DNA of 64,000 nucleotides from JAXMEQ01 sp046348225 (GTDB lineage Bacteria > Pseudomonadota > Gammaproteobacteria > Burkholderiales > Burkholderiaceae_C), in contig JAXMEQ010000003.1 in NCBI GenBank assembly GCA_046348225.1, positions 372,001-436,000 of the forward strand, given 5' to 3'. Of this stretch, positions 62,457-64,000 are shown piece by piece (within the stretch, counting starts at the first letter, position 1; every line of letters begins with the position of its first letter). A model generated the notes under the pieces. It was not told the DNA's origin. It saw only the letters and a list, made by a program, of their open reading frames with translations, and ran no database searches. The translations under genes were made by a program, and so were the position numbers.

Positions 62457-63550
62457 CACCTCGTTTTCGCCTTTTTGCAGTTGCTATTTTTTTGATAGCG
62501 GCTCACGCAGTATCCACGGGGGCTACAGCCCAAAAAGGCAAAAAGTCCAAAGCGACCCGGGTAGCCGCCACCACCCCAGTGGCCAGCACCGGCACCGCCT
62601 ACGCCAGCCGCCCCGAGGTGATGCGCGCGGCCGATGACATTGCCGCCCGGCGCGACCTGGACCCGGCCTGGGTGCGCAACGCCCTGGGCGAAGCCCGCCA
62701 CCTGCCTGGCGTGGCGCGGCTGATGCAGCCGCCCGCCAAAGGGTTCGTCAAGAACTGGCGCGTGTACCGCAGCCGCTTCATTGACCCGGTGCGCATCGGC
62801 GCGGGCGTGCGCTTCTGGCAGGCGAACCGCGAGACGCTCGAGCGCGCCGAGCGCGAGTACGGCGTGCCGGCGGAAATCATCGTCGGCATCATTGGCGTGG
62901 AGACGATCTACGGCCAGCAGATGGGCACCTTCCGCGTGATCGACGCGCTGGCCACGCTGGCCTTCAACTTCCCGGCCAGCCACCCGCGCGCGGCCGAGCG
63001 CAGCGAGTACTTTCGCGGTGAGCTGGAGCAGTTCCTCACGCTGCAAAGCCGCATGGGCGCCGACCCGCTGCTGCCGCTGGGCAGCTACGCCGGCGCCATG
63101 GGCATGCCGCAGTTCATGCCCACCAGCCGCGTGAAGTACGCGGTGGACTTTGACGGCGACGGCCGCATCGACCTGGGCACCAGCGCGGCCGACGCGATCG
63201 GCTCGGTGGCCAGCTACTTCAAGGCCTTCAACTGGATTCCCGGCATGCCCACGCATTACCCGGTGCGCTTCGCGCCCGATGCCGACCGCGGCGCCCTGCT
63301 GGCGCCCGACATCCTGCCGACCTTCAATGTTGACCGCTTCCAGGCGCTGGGCGCGGTGCTGGAGGGCGAGGCCCTGCAGCACCGTGGCCCGCTGGCGATG
63401 GTGGAGCTGGAAAACGGGCCCGACGCGCCAGCCCTGTACCTGGCGGGCACCGAGAACTTCTACGCCATCACGCGCTACAACTGGAGCAGCTACTACGCAC
63501 TGGCGGTCATCGAGCTGGGCCGCGAAGTCAAGGCCGCACTGCCGCGGTAG
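62453..63550 (+). CDS. mltB: Lytic murein transglycosylase B-like protein (MltB family)
   Basis: Periplasmic peptidoglycan lytic transglycosylase, 365 aa. It cuts the MurNAc-GlcNAc bond. The catalytic Glu is in IIVGIIGVETIYGQQMGTFRVIDALATLAF, with YAGAMGMPQFMPTSRVKYAVDFDGDGRIDL, WIPGMPTHYPVRF and ENFYAITRYNWSSYYALAV following, all MltB features. GTG at 62453 overlaps the previous stop (GTGA). The signal peptide (FAVAIFLIAAHAVSTGATAQ) is largely encoded by a family-1 repeat copy at 62481-62536. No lipobox is seen, so it is probably soluble or weakly anchored. Confidence 0.92.
   Translation: MTPRFRLFAVAIFLIAAHAVSTGATAQKGKKSKATRVAATTPVASTGTAYASRPEVMRAADDIAARRDLDPAWVRNALGEARHLPGVARLMQPPAKGFVKNWRVYRSRFIDPVRIGAGVRFWQANRETLERAEREYGVPAEIIVGIIGVETIYGQQMGTFRVIDALATLAFNFPASHPRAAERSEYFRGELEQFLTLQSRMGADPLLPLGSYAGAMGMPQFMPTSRVKYAVDFDGDGRIDLGTSAADAIGSVASYFKAFNWIPGMPTHYPVRFAPDADRGALLAPDILPTFNVDRFQALGAVLEGEALQHRGPLAMVELENGPDAPALYLAGTENFYAITRYNWSSYYALAVIELGREVKAALPR
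62481..62536 (-). repeat. Dispersed repeat family 1, copy H, forming part of the MltB signal peptide
   Basis: TTGCTATTTTTTTGATAGC, then GGCTCACGCAG and TATCCACGGGGGCTACAGCCC. In the gene frame it reads AIFLIAAHAVSTGATAQ (about residues 12-28), the same frame as copies C and G. Confidence 0.85.
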
Positions 63551-63556
63551 CCGCGT

Positions 63557-64000
63557 TCAGGCGGCCGGCGCCGGCACGGCCAGCCACTGGCCCGCCGCAT
63601 AGCGCTGCAGCTGCGCAGGCCCGAAGCGCCACAGGTGCAGCCAGCCGTGGTCCACCAGCTGGCGCACCACGGCGTGCTGGTGCAGGACGCGTTCGATGGC
63701 CTCGGCCGGCGCGTCGATCACCACCGTCAGGCGCAGCGGCTCGTGGACCCAGCGCTCGCCGTCGTGCAGCGACTGGCGCGACAACCCGATCCGCAGGTCG
63801 CCGCCGTTGCCCTCGAACACGCCAAGGTCGCCGCCCACCACGTTGTGCAGCACCTTGTTGCCGCTGCCCAGGCGCACGGGATCGCAGGTCGAGGCGTGGT
63901 ACTGCCAGTTGATCCAGTGCGTGACCAGCATCGGCGCGGTCATCAGCAGTTCCAGCACGCTGCCGTCCGGGTCCTGGCTGGCGTCGTAGTCGTGCAGGAA
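63557..64000 (-). CDS. dabA: DabA-like (UPF0753/DUF2309) inorganic carbon transporter subunit, C-terminal part
   Basis: Only the last 147 codons are in the window; the frame is open to the right edge, so the start is beyond 64000. Conserved family segments are TAPMLVTHWINWQYHASTCDPVRLGSGNKVLHNVVGGDLGVFEGNGGDLRIGLSRQSLHDG and HEPLRLTVVIDAPAEAIERVL, matching the C-terminal region of DabA/YbcC proteins. DabA works with a DabB membrane subunit as an energy-coupled CO2-to-bicarbonate trap. The gene is convergent with mltB (6 bases apart). Whether the N-terminal zinc site is intact cannot be seen. Confidence 0.85.
   Translation of the reverse strand, partial: FLHDYDASQDPDGSVLELLMTAPMLVTHWINWQYHASTCDPVRLGSGNKVLHNVVGGDLGVFEGNGGDLRIGLSRQSLHDGERWVHEPLRLTVVIDAPAEAIERVLHQHAVVRQLVDHGWLHLWRFGPAQLQRYAAGQWLAVPAPAA

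Noticed and set aside
60339..62459. 706-codon minus-strand frame opposite the transglutaminase gene
   Set aside because: Low-complexity Gln/Arg/His-rich translation lacking motifs; the plus strand carries a complete catalytic triad and helices.

Overview
The window looks like chromosomal DNA of a high-GC betaproteobacterium, most likely Burkholderiales/Comamonadaceae (a Hydrogenophaga, Variovorax, Rhodoferax or Polaromonas type). The reasons are the gene content (Bug-family tricarboxylate receptors, a pmd-type protocatechuate operon, TRAP transporters), the codon use, and two families of short dispersed palindromic repeats that I associate with this family. No rRNA, tRNA or CRISPR array was seen.

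The left half (about 2.7-32 kb) is an aromatic-catabolism island. Read from its right end, a plus-strand operon (24.6-32.3 kb: enoyl-CoA hydratase, feruloyl-CoA synthase, SDR, two Bug receptors, a frameshifted tannase/feruloyl esterase, MarR regulator) and a divergent operon (24.5-21.4 kb: amidohydrolase, second acyl-CoA ligase) look able to release and shorten hydroxycinnamates to vanillate or 4-hydroxybenzoate. Next, vanA-gntR-vanB (19.5-16.6 kb) would O-demethylate vanillate to protocatechuate. It runs on into a TRAP transporter operon whose dctP is split by an intact IS4-family element (14875-16202, 19-bp inverted repeats, 9-bp target duplication). Then pmdEFDABC (7.6-2.8 kb, the ligJKIABC equivalents) performs 4,5-ring cleavage of protocatechuate and conversion to pyruvate plus oxaloacetate, with a divergent LysR regulator. 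The extreme left edge holds the 5' part of a type I restriction hsdR gene and a Fur-boxed FTR1 iron permease.

The right half (32-64 kb) is mostly housekeeping. In order it holds an HxlR regulator, a FAH-family hydrolase, FKBP, RidA, the grpE-dnaK-dnaJ chaperone operon, a PA0069-like radical SAM gene, and a two-gene signalling unit (REC-cyclase and hybrid histidine kinase). These are followed by a gbsR-cydA-cydB bd-oxidase operon, an etfB-etfA-acyl-CoA dehydrogenase-nitronate monooxygenase operon, and a second, intact TRAP operon (dctPQM). The end holds mscS/enoyl-CoA hydratase/HDAC-like genes, a moxR-DUF58-transglutaminase-mltB run, and the 3' end of a dabA-like gene at the right edge.

The most unusual thread is a dispersed repeat (core GCTAT-N6-ATAGC with a GGCTNCAGCC arm). 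At least eight copies occur, and four lie inside protein-coding sequence: the N-terminus of the GntR regulator, the linker of the esterase lipoprotein, the DUF58 protein, and the signal peptide of the MltB-like transglycosylase. A second palindromic repeat family (two copies) also supplies the N-terminus of the DUF58 protein.
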